Below are positions 1 to 6,886 of a stretch of 30,068 nucleotides of DNA, piece after piece. This DNA comes from a virus. The stretch covers positions 1 to 30,068 of the IMG/VR virus record IMGVR_UViG_3300037628_000375; one strand, 5' to 3'. The position numbers and the translations under genes are program-made. The notes below the pieces were generated by a model. The model did not search any database, had not been told where the DNA came from, and saw only the letters and a program-made list of their open reading frames with translations. How positions within the stretch are numbered: the stretch's first letter is position 1; the number at the start of each line of letters is the position of its first letter.

Positions 1-361
1 ATGTGTCGATCACCGCCTGCAGCAGCGAGAGGAAATCCTCGAAGGTGCAGCGGGTGCGTAGCTTGTCGATCTCCCACCCGATCGTTCCCGCAACGATCTG
101 AAAGCACTCGACCTTCGCGCGGAGGATCAGCTCGTCCAGCTCGATCTCACCCGTGAGGCCTTGGAGCTTCTGCATCATCGAGATCACGCGCGGCATCAGC
201 ACCGCGCCCGTGTCGATGTCCCATTGCCGCACCGCAACCTTCTCGCCGTTGGTCAGCTCCACGTCGATGTGCGGAAAGAGCACCGCCAGCTCGCGCTCGT
301 CCGCGCTCTCGCTCTTCGGCTCCGGTCCGTTCGCTCGACCCTTCTTTCGACTCGCCCCCAT
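1..361 (-). CDS. Putative tail assembly chaperone (partial, C-terminus beyond window)
   Basis: The reading frame runs open from an ATG at 361 to the window edge, giving about 120 residues. It begins MGASRKKGRANGPEPK, followed by an acidic stretch and an amphipathic alpha/beta-looking body (VELTNGEKVAVRQWDIDTG). A good Shine-Dalgarno (GGGGAGG, about 6 nt from the ATG) fixes the start. It is the first gene after the tail-tube gene and its terminator, the position where long-tailed phages keep the tail assembly chaperones (lambda G/GT-like). These proteins bind the tape measure protein, often with a programmed frameshift near the 3' end, which is not visible here. The function is inferred mainly from position; I do not see a diagnostic motif. 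Confidence 0.6.
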   Translation of the reverse strand, partial: MGASRKKGRANGPEPKSESADERELAVLFPHIDVELTNGEKVAVRQWDIDTGAVLMPRVISMMQKLQGLTGEIELDELILRAKVECFQIVAGTIGWEIDKLRTRCTFEDFLSLLQAVIDT

Positions 362-423
362 GCACGCCCTCCCCGGTTGCCGGCTAGGCTACCTGAGCGA
401 GCTGAGCCCGTCTATCCGAGAAC

Positions 424-461
424 GAAAAAGGCCCCCGCCCGGCCGAAGCACGAGCGGGGGC
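424..461 (-). terminator. Intrinsic terminator after the tail-tube gene
   Basis: Read on the minus strand, an 8-bp perfect GC stem (GCCCCCGC / GCGGGGGC, 454-461 and 431-438) is followed at once by CTTTTTCG. This is a classic Rho-independent terminator. It lies 30 bp after the tail-tube stop codon and before the next gene, so it probably reduces readthrough from a very highly expressed virion gene into the tail-chaperone and tape-measure genes. Confidence 0.85.
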
Positions 462-492
462 ACGGGGTTCTTTCGGCAGTAGGATCACCGGC

Positions 493-1599
493 TTACGGCG
501 TTTCCGGGTAGACCTCCATGACGCCGAAGCGGACCGAGCCGCCAGCGTCGAGGATGTCGATGACGAGCGATGTCACCTGAAACTCGTCGCGATTGAAGAC
601 GAAGGCGTCGTCGGTCACGCGCACGCTGGACACCGGGATCGTCCAGATCATGTTGATCCCCACGTCGGTCAGCAGCCGGATCCGGGTCTGCCCCGAGAAA
701 GTGAACTGCGTGAACGGCGTGATCTCGTCGTGGTCGATCTGGTTGAAGTCGTAGTCGGCCTCCATCGTTTGGAACTGCCGAAACGGCTCGGTGTTGGGGG
801 TGGTCGTCTCGAAATCGAGCAAGCGAACGCGGCCGGGCTGCGGATCGACGGTGAAGTCGGTGTTGAGCACGGTCGCGAACGTGGGCTCGTAGGTCGCCTC
901 GATGACGACGCCGGATGCCGGAGCTTCGCCCGCGGGATAGGTGATCTGGCCGCTGATCGCGGTCGCTCCCACCTCGATGCCGATTTGCCCGGCCAGCGGC
1001 GCGGCGCCCGCCACGAGATCGGCGGTGCGATCGACCACCACGGTCCCGGTCGTCTCCTGATAGAGCGTCACGTCGCCGATCACCGAGATCTTGAAGTCGA
1101 GCCGGAAGTCGCCCGTGGTTTCGCCGAAGGTTCCGCCCTGCCCGGTGCCGATGGGTTCGAGCACGTTCTGATCCGCCGTGATCACGACGGTGGCCTCGTC
1201 GATCAGCTGCTCGCTCAGATCGAGGAAGTCTTGATTGTTGTCGGTCAGCACGAACGGATCGCCCACGATGCTCGCGGCGGGGTTCGCGGTCACGTCCACC
1301 AGCGTCGAGGATCCGAACATCAGCTGCATGTTCTCGGGCGAGTGCTGGAAGAGCCCGACGTTCAGGATCGCATCGAACGAGCGCACCAGCTCGCGGAGCT
1401 TGACGCTCGTGCCCGACTGAGCGGAGCGCAACGTGGCAAGTTCGATCGTCTTCGCAATCTCGGCGCTATCCACCACACCGAGCGACCGGAAGGGGCCGAA
1501 CGCGCCACCCGAAAGAGCGGGCGCGAACTCGATGTAGGGCATGCCGAGCTGCAGAAAATCGACCGTAATGGTATCGGTCGGTCGCGGCTGTACGGACAT
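493..1599 (-). CDS. Major tail (tube) protein
   Basis: 368 residues, with a strong Shine-Dalgarno (AGGGAGGA) 6 nt before the ATG. The N-terminal half has the look of siphovirus tail-tube proteins: a short N-terminal arm, a segment starting LGVVDSAEIAKTIELATLRS, then an Arg/Asp-rich strand region (LRELVRSFDAILNVGLFQHS). The rest is rich in beta strands, Thr, Val and Gly. Residues about 150-260 (ISVIGDVTLYQET through APASGVVIEATYEP) look like an inserted or alternating tube domain, and the length is above the usual 150-250 residues. It follows the head-completion genes and precedes the terminator and chaperone candidate, the canonical location. There is no sheath gene next to it, which supports a siphovirus. 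Confidence 0.8.
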   Translation of the reverse strand: MSVQPRPTDTITVDFLQLGMPYIEFAPALSGGAFGPFRSLGVVDSAEIAKTIELATLRSAQSGTSVKLRELVRSFDAILNVGLFQHSPENMQLMFGSSTLVDVTANPAASIVGDPFVLTDNNQDFLDLSEQLIDEATVVITADQNVLEPIGTGQGGTFGETTGDFRLDFKISVIGDVTLYQETTGTVVVDRTADLVAGAAPLAGQIGIEVGATAISGQITYPAGEAPASGVVIEATYEPTFATVLNTDFTVDPQPGRVRLLDFETTTPNTEPFRQFQTMEADYDFNQIDHDEITPFTQFTFSGQTRIRLLTDVGINMIWTIPVSSVRVTDDAFVFNRDEFQVTSLVIDILDAGGSVRFGVMEVYPETP

Positions 1600-1615
1600 T
1601 GATCGTCCTCCCTAG

Positions 1616-2134
1616 CTAGCTGAAGGTGATGGGTTTCGTGCGAACGGTGAACGACTGCGTCGTCCGATATCGCCCGTCCTGCCCGTCCCGGTCCCTGCCG
1701 AGGCGGAGTGGCGGGAAGTCCGCCGTGATTCGCCAGATCGAGATGCCCCGGAACAGGCCTTGCGCGAGAGGGTTGGCCCCGTTGCTCTGGCCTCCGTTCT
1801 CCTGCAGCAACTGTTGGATTGCGTGCTGCGTTTGCATCGCCGTCTCGTAGGTGGGATGGCGAACCTGAATCGTGATCGTCCACGTTTCGCCGAGCAGCAG
1901 TTGCGGCGGTTCGCCTCCATCGGTGAAGACCGAGATGGCAAGGTCGGCCGTGGTGATATAGCCACCGAGGGCGCTGGCATCGTCGGTGTCGTCGGTAGGA
2001 ACAGGCGGCTCTTCGATGACGAAGATCACCCGTTGAGCCGGGTCTGCATCATCGTAGAGGCCACCGAACGAAGGGGTCGGCGGAGGCGGCGCGCTCAGAA
2101 ACTCGGCGAGTGCCTGCTCAAGACCTAGCGCCAT
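1616..2134 (-). CDS. Tail terminator / minor capsid-like protein
   Basis: 172 residues. The middle (ITIQVRHPTYETAMQTQHAI) resembles the phage minor-capsid / tail-terminator fold, in which a central strand is followed by a helix pairing each measurement with a position index (compare Pfam Minor_capsid_3 type proteins). N-terminal helix 1-15, then a Pro-rich loop (APPPPTPSF). In siphoviruses such a protein caps the tail tube and joins it to the head connector. It sits between the HK97-gp10-like gene and the tail-tube gene, as expected. The family assignment rests on my reading of the motif and gene order, not on a search. Confidence 0.65.
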   Translation of the reverse strand: MALGLEQALAEFLSAPPPPTPSFGGLYDDADPAQRVIFVIEEPPVPTDDTDDASALGGYITTADLAISVFTDGGEPPQLLLGETWTITIQVRHPTYETAMQTQHAIQQLLQENGGQSNGANPLAQGLFRGISIWRITADFPPLRLGRDRDGQDGRYRTTQSFTVRTKPITFS

Positions 2135-2138
2135 CGGC

Positions 2139-2534
2139 TCACCTCAGAACGAAGCGCATCGCCTGCTCGGTGCGGCGACCGATCCGCTCGATGATCTTGC
2201 GCTTTTTCGCATCGTAGGCGCGCTGCAGGTACTTCCGGCCCGCGCCCGGCTTCTGCCGGGTGATCGGACCGGGGTTGAAGCTGCCTTCGTGCTGAGCCAC
2301 CGCATACGGGGTGTCGTAGAAGATCGAGCGGATGAACTCGCCGTCCCGCCTTCGGTCGAGCGAATCGACCCCCGAGGAAGCGATCAGCGCACCCGTGAGC
2401 TGCGGCGAGAGATCGCGCGAGTCGGATAGCAGCTCCTCGGCCACATCGTTCATCTCGTCCTCGATCGCTTCGGTCACTCCGCGCGCGAGCAGCCGAAACC
2501 GCTTCGCGATCACGTCCGCGCCCTCGACTGGCAT
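2139..2534 (-). CDS. HK97 gp10-like tail completion / head-tail joining protein
   Basis: 131 residues starting MPVEGADVIAKRFRLLARGV. The family hallmarks are visible: an amphipathic N-terminal helix, a region with LSPQLTGALIASSG, the conserved YDTPYAVAQHEG strand-loop (residues about 73-84), and a C-terminal KYLQRAYDAKKRKIIERI helix ending in Arg-rich residues. HK97 gp10 family proteins complete the head-tail interface or tail. The ATG overlaps the preceding stop codon by 1 bp, indicating translational coupling with the stopper gene. Confidence 0.8.
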   Translation of the reverse strand: MPVEGADVIAKRFRLLARGVTEAIEDEMNDVAEELLSDSRDLSPQLTGALIASSGVDSLDRRRDGEFIRSIFYDTPYAVAQHEGSFNPGPITRQKPGAGRKYLQRAYDAKKRKIIERIGRRTEQAMRFVLR

Positions 2535-2887
2535 CAGCCGATCTCCAAGGTGATGTGATCAAGCTCGCGCCCGATGAACCACGGGGAGACGCGCCGGATC
2601 TGCTGCTCTTTCTGGAGCACTCCGCGAAAGTCGGTGAATTGAAGCCAGTCGTTCGCGCGAATGTCGAGCGCGTTGCCGCTCGAATCGCACGGATCGATCC
2701 AGAACTTCGACGTGAGCGTGATCTCCCGGTTGTCGAGATCGCGAAAGAGAATCTGCACCGGCTCGTAGATGGCGCAGAGGTTTTCGGCGATGGTGACGGG
2801 AGTGCCGACCGTATCCAAACCGGGTCCGGTGCGAACCGGGCGCAGGAGTGTCAGGTCGAACACGTTTGCCAGCTCGCGTTCGATCAC
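2534..2887 (-). CDS. Head closure (stopper) protein candidate
   Basis: 117 residues, small and beta-rich, starting MIERELANVFDLTLLRPVRTG. Strand patterns such as LFRDLDNREITLTSKFWID and LQKEQQIRRVSPWFIGRELDHITLEIG are consistent with the SPP1 gp16 / lambda FII-like stopper barrels. It sits between the adaptor (2899-3357) and the gp10-like gene. Stoppers close the portal channel after DNA packaging. No catalytic motif is expected. The assignment is mostly positional. Confidence 0.6.
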   Translation of the reverse strand: MIERELANVFDLTLLRPVRTGPGLDTVGTPVTIAENLCAIYEPVQILFRDLDNREITLTSKFWIDPCDSSGNALDIRANDWLQFTDFRGVLQKEQQIRRVSPWFIGRELDHITLEIG

Positions 2888-2898
2888 TCGGGATCTCC

Positions 2899-3357
2899 CT
2901 ACGGGATCAGGCCGGTAAGCCTCTCGTCGTCCGCGGCGACCTTGCGCGGGTTGTCGTCTTGCTTCAGCCGGAAATTCGGCTGCACGAGATCGGCGTCGAG
3001 CAGATCCGCCCGCTTGTCGCTCTTGGTGAGAGCGGTGAAGACCGGAGCGCCGCCAATCTCATCGGCTCGCGCCTTCAGGTTCTTCACGACGAGCTTGTAC
3101 TGCGCGAACTTCTGGCTCAGCGTCTTGCGAACCGCGCCCGTTGCAACATCGACTTGGCTCGCGCACTTCGCCGCGCACGCTTCGGCGGCGAGGACGGACC
3201 CGTAGGCCGTGCTGCCCGCTTCCGAGACGAAGAACTGCAGCTCCGAATCCAGCAGGCAAGGGTTCGCGCAATCGGTGTCACCGATCAGCAGCCGCATCTC
3301 GTCGATCTGGCTGTTGGCCGGATCCGCCCCATAGGTCGCGGCGTCCGTAATGGCCAT
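2899..3357 (-). CDS. Head-tail adaptor (connector) protein
   Basis: 152 residues. The N-terminus MAITDAATYGADPANSQIDE is followed by MRLLIGDTD, the usual opening helix of phage head-tail adaptors (HK97 gp6 / SPP1 gp15 type). Next is LLDSELQFFVSEAGSTAYGS, a Cys/Ala-rich helix (AAEACAAKCASQVDVATGAVRK), and a long basic helix (KFAQYKLVVKNLKARADEIG). The C-terminus is a disordered tail (FRLKQDDNPRKVAADDE). The protein docks under the portal ring. The order capsid, small protein, adaptor, stopper matches typical siphoviruses. Confidence 0.75.
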   Translation of the reverse strand: MAITDAATYGADPANSQIDEMRLLIGDTDCANPCLLDSELQFFVSEAGSTAYGSVLAAEACAAKCASQVDVATGAVRKTLSQKFAQYKLVVKNLKARADEIGGAPVFTALTKSDKRADLLDADLVQPNFRLKQDDNPRKVAADDERLTGLIP

Positions 3358-3360
3358 CGG

Positions 3361-3795
3361 CTACCCCTCCAGTTCTGGATCCGCCTCCGCGCCGGCCGAT
3401 CGAGGAGCTACGTCCGCGATGGGCTGCTCCGGCTCGGGCTCGGGCGCAGCTGCAGCCGCTTCGCGACTGCGAGGCCGCTCGACTGCAGGCCTCTCGGCCT
3501 TCGCTGCGGCCTTGTGCCGGCGCCGGGTCGGGCGCTGAGGCCTCCCGGTATCCGCCGCCTTCCGGCGCATCGAATCGGCGAGCGCTGGCCCCGAGAACGG
3601 GGTTCCAGCCAGCCCGACGCGGCCCGCGCGCACCTCTCGCCACAGATTGCTCCAGCTCCCGGCCTCGGGGATCGGATCGCCCGGACCCAGCTCTCGCAGG
3701 ATCGGGCGACCGTCTCCGCCGAGACGAGGCTCCCCTTGGTCGTCAAGCTCGTGCACGGTCATTCGCCGCAATGCGACGTACTCCGCCTCAGCCAT
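3361..3795 (-). CDS. Hypothetical capsid-region protein with Pro/Ala/Arg-rich tail
   Basis: 144 residues from the ATG at 3795, which has a good Shine-Dalgarno (GGGAGG, about 6 nt). An in-frame GTG two codons upstream is too close to that site to be the start. Residues 1-60 look folded (YVALRRMTVHELDDQGEPRLGG, then DPIPEAGSWSNLWREVRAGR). Residues 60-144 are low complexity, first Arg/Lys-rich (RPQRPTRRRHKAAAKAE) and then acidic Pro-rich (PEPEPEQP). It lies between the capsid and adaptor genes, a slot where many phages keep a small accessory protein. I do not recognise the family. Confidence 0.75.
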   Translation of the reverse strand: MAEAEYVALRRMTVHELDDQGEPRLGGDGRPILRELGPGDPIPEAGSWSNLWREVRAGRVGLAGTPFSGPALADSMRRKAADTGRPQRPTRRRHKAAAKAERPAVERPRSREAAAAAPEPEPEQPIADVAPRSAGAEADPELEG

Positions 3796-3836
3796 GAACA
3801 CCTCCCTTGGGAAGCAGCTTAGCCGGATTCCGCCGC

Positions 3837-4823
3837 TTAGGCGATCGGCTGCAGGAAGAAGTGCGCCAGATCAGCACCGACGATCGCGGTGTCGAACGCC
3901 AGCTCGCACTCGATCCGATCGCTCTCGATCCGCTCGATCCGGAACCGCTTGATCCGGTTGCCGAACGCGCCAGCTCCGAGCAGCCCGGTCCACGCGAAGG
4001 TGTACCCGGCCGAGGGCTGGAGCAGCGAGGGCGCGGGCGCCCGATAGGCGAGGAGCAGGTTGTCGCCGACCAAGAAGTCGGTGGCCTCCGCTGCTCCCTC
4101 GACCGCGGAGTTTTCCACGCCCCAAGCGATCATCGTCTCGTCGATCTCCAGCACCGCCGAGAAGGCCTGCAGGTTCACCATCGCCGGGCCGACGGGGGTC
4201 TGCCCCGCGTTCACCCGCGAGACGAAATCCGGGTGGTCTTGGAGGACCGCCCAAACCCGAGGCGACATGACGACCACGTTCGGCCGGAAGCCGGTCGCCG
4301 CCTTGACGTTGATGATCTCCGCGCGGATGTCCTCGATCGGCGTCGAGCCGCCAGCCGACCACAACACGGCCGGCGTGGACTCGTTCGTCCAAACTCCGGT
4401 CACGAAGTAGTTGTCGCGCCACGTGATCTCCCGAATGAGCATGCACTGCTGCGTGACGAACTGCGTGGCATCCTGATCGATGCGAATGGCAGCGTCGGCG
4501 TTGGCTCGGATGTCATCCGAGACGTCCTTGTGGATCGCGTACTTGTGCGCGAAGTACGACTGAGTTGCCAGATTCCACCCGCTGCCCGCGCTCTCGGTCC
4601 CCGGTGCCCGGCGTTCCGCCATCGACCGATACCAGTCTTCGCGAGCGTAGACGAAGTAGAGATCCGACTGCTTTGCAACCGGCACCGTCGGGAACACGCG
4701 ATCGGCCACGAAGTCCGCGGCGTCCTGCATGAACGCGACCGAGATGTCGGTCAGCGGACGATTGATATGAACGTCGCTGACGGTCGGCTGCGCCTTCGCG
4801 AAGCGAACACTCCGCTGAGTCAT
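3837..4823 (-). CDS. Major capsid protein (HK97-fold type)
   Basis: 328 residues, with one of the strongest Shine-Dalgarno sites in the window (AGGAGGAG, 5 nt before ATG), as expected for the most abundant virion protein. Family features are an N-terminal arm with HINRPLTDISVAFMQDAADF and VADRVFPTVPVAKQSDLYF, then a helix with ATQSYFAHKYAIHKDVSDD, a central NVVVMSPRVWAVLQDHPDF segment, and a beta-rich C-terminal part with RFRIERIESDRIECELAF. It forms the icosahedral shell, assembled on the scaffold encoded just upstream and matured by the XkdF-type protease. Confidence 0.85.
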   Translation of the reverse strand: MTQRSVRFAKAQPTVSDVHINRPLTDISVAFMQDAADFVADRVFPTVPVAKQSDLYFVYAREDWYRSMAERRAPGTESAGSGWNLATQSYFAHKYAIHKDVSDDIRANADAAIRIDQDATQFVTQQCMLIREITWRDNYFVTGVWTNESTPAVLWSAGGSTPIEDIRAEIINVKAATGFRPNVVVMSPRVWAVLQDHPDFVSRVNAGQTPVGPAMVNLQAFSAVLEIDETMIAWGVENSAVEGAAEATDFLVGDNLLLAYRAPAPSLLQPSAGYTFAWTGLLGAGAFGNRIKRFRIERIESDRIECELAFDTAIVGADLAHFFLQPIA

Positions 4824-4867
4824 GGTGACTCCTCCTGTGAAGTTGAGGTTGTGCCGCTAGCCAGCGA

Positions 4868-5218
4868 CTAAGCGAGCAGAACGGAGATGATCTCCCCCGC
4901 ACCGCTTGCGGCCTGAAGTGCCGTCCCGACGCGATCGCCGACGACGAGCGTGATTGCCTGCGCCGAGGCGTTCGTCTCGATGCCGGCACCTGCCGCGATC
5001 GCGGCGCCCGCTTCCATCTTGGTCACGCCCTTGTTCATAATCGCCGCCGCTTGCCCGAGGACCGGGTCGTTCTGCAGGACGCCGATGATCGTGGCGGCAG
5101 CTCCCGCAAGCGCGGCGTTGCCGCTGCCGTCTGCGACGAGGGCGAGGAACTGACCCGTCACACTCAGGTCCGCCGCCGCCTCCAGAGAGAAACTGAAACC
5201 GGGAATCTCGAAAGCCAT
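4868..5218 (-). CDS. Head decoration-like protein (DUF2190-like)
   Basis: 116 residues, with a strong Shine-Dalgarno (AAGGGAGG). Ala/Gly-rich and beta-rich: EIPGFSFSLEAAADLSVTGQ, then ALAGAAATIIGVLQNDPV, AAAIMNKGVTKMEAGAAIAA and ALQAASGAGEIISVLLA. The GVTKMEAGAAI pattern resembles DUF2190-type capsid decoration or head-fibre-base proteins, which sit next to the major capsid gene in many phages and bind the shell surface. Located between scaffold and capsid genes, as expected. Family assignment is by eye. Confidence 0.7.
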   Translation of the reverse strand: MAFEIPGFSFSLEAAADLSVTGQFLALVADGSGNAALAGAAATIIGVLQNDPVLGQAAAIMNKGVTKMEAGAAIAAGAGIETNASAQAITLVVGDRVGTALQAASGAGEIISVLLA

Positions 5219-5263
5219 TTCTGACCTCCCTTTCGATGATGGGTTGAGGTGGAGACGCGCCGC

Positions 5264-5899
5264 CTAGTTGAGCGGCGGTGCCGACTCTTCGAGGTAGGCG
5301 TCGTAGAGATCCGGGTTCTCGTTCATGGCCTGCGCCCGCGCCGCCGCTTCCGTCAGCTTGGGGTTGACCTTCCGGATCTCTTCGGCTGCCGCCTCGATCT
5401 TCGCGTAGGCGGTGCCCGAGTCGGCACCCATGCCCGACCCGATCTCGCCGAACACGTTGCCTCGGCGCGCGGCGGCTGCCGCAGCTTCGAGGTTCTTCTG
5501 CATCGTCGCCCGCGCGTCCGCATCGGTCATCGTCCAGAGCAGATCCACGATCTCGTCGCGCTTCTGCGGCAGGCCGGTGAGATCTCCGATGGCCTTGGCG
5601 AACGTCGCGCGCTCGTTGTCGGCCTCGATCTTGTCGAGCCGCTTGCGAAGCCCCGCGTTCTCCTCGGTCGCCTTCGTGGCTTCGTCGGTTGCGTGCTTCA
5701 GGAGCGGATCGACCACCTTGCGAACGTCCTCCGGCAGCGACTCCAGCGGATCGGGGTCGCCTTCCTCGGGATCCTTCAGCTTCGCGACCTCCGCTTCGGA
5801 CGCAGCGAGCTTCGTGGTGAGATCGTCCGCGGTGCCGGCCTTTTCCAGCGCCGCCTCGACCTCTGCGCGGTCTTCCTTGCTGAGCTTCGAGAGGTCCAT
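5264..5899 (-). CDS. Internal-start core scaffold (211 aa)
   Basis: The ATG at 5899 (MDLSKLSKEDRAEVEAALEK) is in frame with the longer ORF and has AAGGAGGG 5 nt upstream, among the best sites in the region. The length and sequence (acidic, Ala/Lys/Glu-rich, coiled coil near residues 85-110) match independent phage scaffolds. By analogy with lambda Nu3, which initiates inside gene C, this may be the major scaffold product. Confidence 0.6.
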   Translation of the reverse strand: MDLSKLSKEDRAEVEAALEKAGTADDLTTKLAASEAEVAKLKDPEEGDPDPLESLPEDVRKVVDPLLKHATDEATKATEENAGLRKRLDKIEADNERATFAKAIGDLTGLPQKRDEIVDLLWTMTDADARATMQKNLEAAAAAARRGNVFGEIGSGMGADSGTAYAKIEAAAEEIRKVNPKLTEAAARAQAMNENPDLYDAYLEESAPPLN

Positions 5900-6316
5900 G
5901 TGACCCTCCTTGTGGGTTGCGCCGGGGGCCGGTTCCCCCGTCGTGGTGAAGAGATCGGTCAAGATCTCGGCAATCTGCGCGTCGGTCGGAGCACCGTCGT
6001 CGCTCTGATCGAACCGCTTGGCGATCTGGCCGGCGAAGATCCCGGTAAGCTCATCGTCCATCGCACTCGCGAATTGCTTGAGCGTTTCGGCGATGGCCTG
6101 CTGCGGCTCGAACCCGTCGTCCATCGACTCGGGGCCGAACATGATCTCGCGCACGCTCTGCGCCAGATCCCCGACCCGGTTCATCAGAGCCTCGGCAACC
6201 TGCTCGGTCATGCGCTCGTCTCTGATGTCCTCGAACAGCCGCTTCTCCAGCTCCTCGTCCGGTTCCTTTCCGGCCCAATCGCGAATCGTGTCCGCGAATC
6301 GGTCGAGCCACTTCAT
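5264..6316 (-). CDS. Internal-start form of the scaffold (350 aa)
   Basis: The ATG at 6316 (MKWLDRFADTIRDWAGKEPD) is in frame with the long scaffold ORF and is preceded by GGAGGG at about 6 nt. Product would be 350 residues: an acidic helical segment plus the coiled-coil scaffold. The HTHE segment is excluded. The sequence shows the ribosome-binding site; that this product is actually made is inferred. Confidence 0.5.
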   Translation of the reverse strand: MKWLDRFADTIRDWAGKEPDEELEKRLFEDIRDERMTEQVAEALMNRVGDLAQSVREIMFGPESMDDGFEPQQAIAETLKQFASAMDDELTGIFAGQIAKRFDQSDDGAPTDAQIAEILTDLFTTTGEPAPGATHKEGHMDLSKLSKEDRAEVEAALEKAGTADDLTTKLAASEAEVAKLKDPEEGDPDPLESLPEDVRKVVDPLLKHATDEATKATEENAGLRKRLDKIEADNERATFAKAIGDLTGLPQKRDEIVDLLWTMTDADARATMQKNLEAAAAAARRGNVFGEIGSGMGADSGTAYAKIEAAAEEIRKVNPKLTEAAARAQAMNENPDLYDAYLEESAPPLN

Positions 6317-6886
6317 CGTTGACCCTCCACGTCGGTTGATCACGCTCTCGACCGCCGTGGCCGTGACCTCGTGCGTATGCGGCGAGGGAACGTCCGAGAG
6401 GCTGGTCGTGAGGGTGAAGCTATCGCCCGGGTCGAGATCTGGTAGCTCGACCTCGTGCGTGTGATCCTGCACCTCGCTGGTGATGAACCGCCCGGCCTCG
6501 ATCGGCCCGTCGGGAAACTCCAGCTCGTGCGTATGCGGATCGGCGCCATCCGAAGAGGTGGTCGCCGTGGCCTTCGTCACCTTGTGCCGGCGCAGCCTCC
6601 GTTGGCGCGCGCGCTCGCCTCTTCGCTGGCGCTCGTCATCGTCGCCGGTTCCATCGACGTGCACGCTGGCCACGGTCGGTTGCTTGCCGACGCGGCGCTT
6701 GCTCGGGTCGTAGCCCGGCATGCCCGGCTGATTCGTTCGCGATCGGCGCTTGGCGTCGTAGCCGCCCTTCCCGTTGGAGTTGCGGAGCTTGAACAGGACG
6801 ACGCGCGCGCCGGGATTGTCGCCGTCATCGACGAGCGAAACCTCGCGCACCTTGAGATTCCGGAGGCGCTGTTTAGGCTGCGGCAC
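5264..6886 (-). CDS. Scaffold protein with long N-terminal extension and nested starts
   Basis: 540 codons from a GTG at 6886, which overlaps the protease stop by 14 bp. Residues 1-35 (LKVREVSLVDDGDNPGARVV) match the segment often found at the protease/scaffold junction of XkdF-type phages. Residues 36-115 are basic and probably disordered. Residues 118-172 carry three HTHE motifs. Residues 191-330 are acidic helical, and 330-540 form the classic scaffold: a MDLSKLSKEDRAEVEAALEK start, coiled coil around ENAGLRKRLDKIEADNERA, and a C-terminal capsid-binding-like end. In-frame ATGs at 6316 (GGAGGG) and 5899 (AAGGAGGG) each have a strong Shine-Dalgarno, so shorter proteins of 350 and 211 residues are probably also made. 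The scaffold directs capsid assembly and is then cleaved or expelled. Confidence 0.85.
   Translation of the reverse strand: MPQPKQRLRNLKVREVSLVDDGDNPGARVVLFKLRNSNGKGGYDAKRRSRTNQPGMPGYDPSKRRVGKQPTVASVHVDGTGDDDERQRRGERARQRRLRRHKVTKATATTSSDGADPHTHELEFPDGPIEAGRFITSEVQDHTHEVELPDLDPGDSFTLTTSLSDVPSPHTHEVTATAVESVINRRGGSTMKWLDRFADTIRDWAGKEPDEELEKRLFEDIRDERMTEQVAEALMNRVGDLAQSVREIMFGPESMDDGFEPQQAIAETLKQFASAMDDELTGIFAGQIAKRFDQSDDGAPTDAQIAEILTDLFTTTGEPAPGATHKEGHMDLSKLSKEDRAEVEAALEKAGTADDLTTKLAASEAEVAKLKDPEEGDPDPLESLPEDVRKVVDPLLKHATDEATKATEENAGLRKRLDKIEADNERATFAKAIGDLTGLPQKRDEIVDLLWTMTDADARATMQKNLEAAAAAARRGNVFGEIGSGMGADSGTAYAKIEAAAEEIRKVNPKLTEAAARAQAMNENPDLYDAYLEESAPPLN

Noticed and set aside
730-1602. 290-codon plus-strand ORF
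   Set aside because: It is the antisense shadow of the tail-tube gene; Arg/His/Gly-rich composition, no ribosome-binding site and no consistent operon on this strand.
2848-4871. Long plus-strand ORFs (324 and 354 codons) across head genes
   Set aside because: Shadows of the adaptor, hypothetical and capsid genes, which have Shine-Dalgarno sites and recognisable folds on the minus strand.
5249-6322. 357-codon plus-strand ORF
   Set aside because: Antisense to the scaffold, low-complexity Arg/Leu composition.
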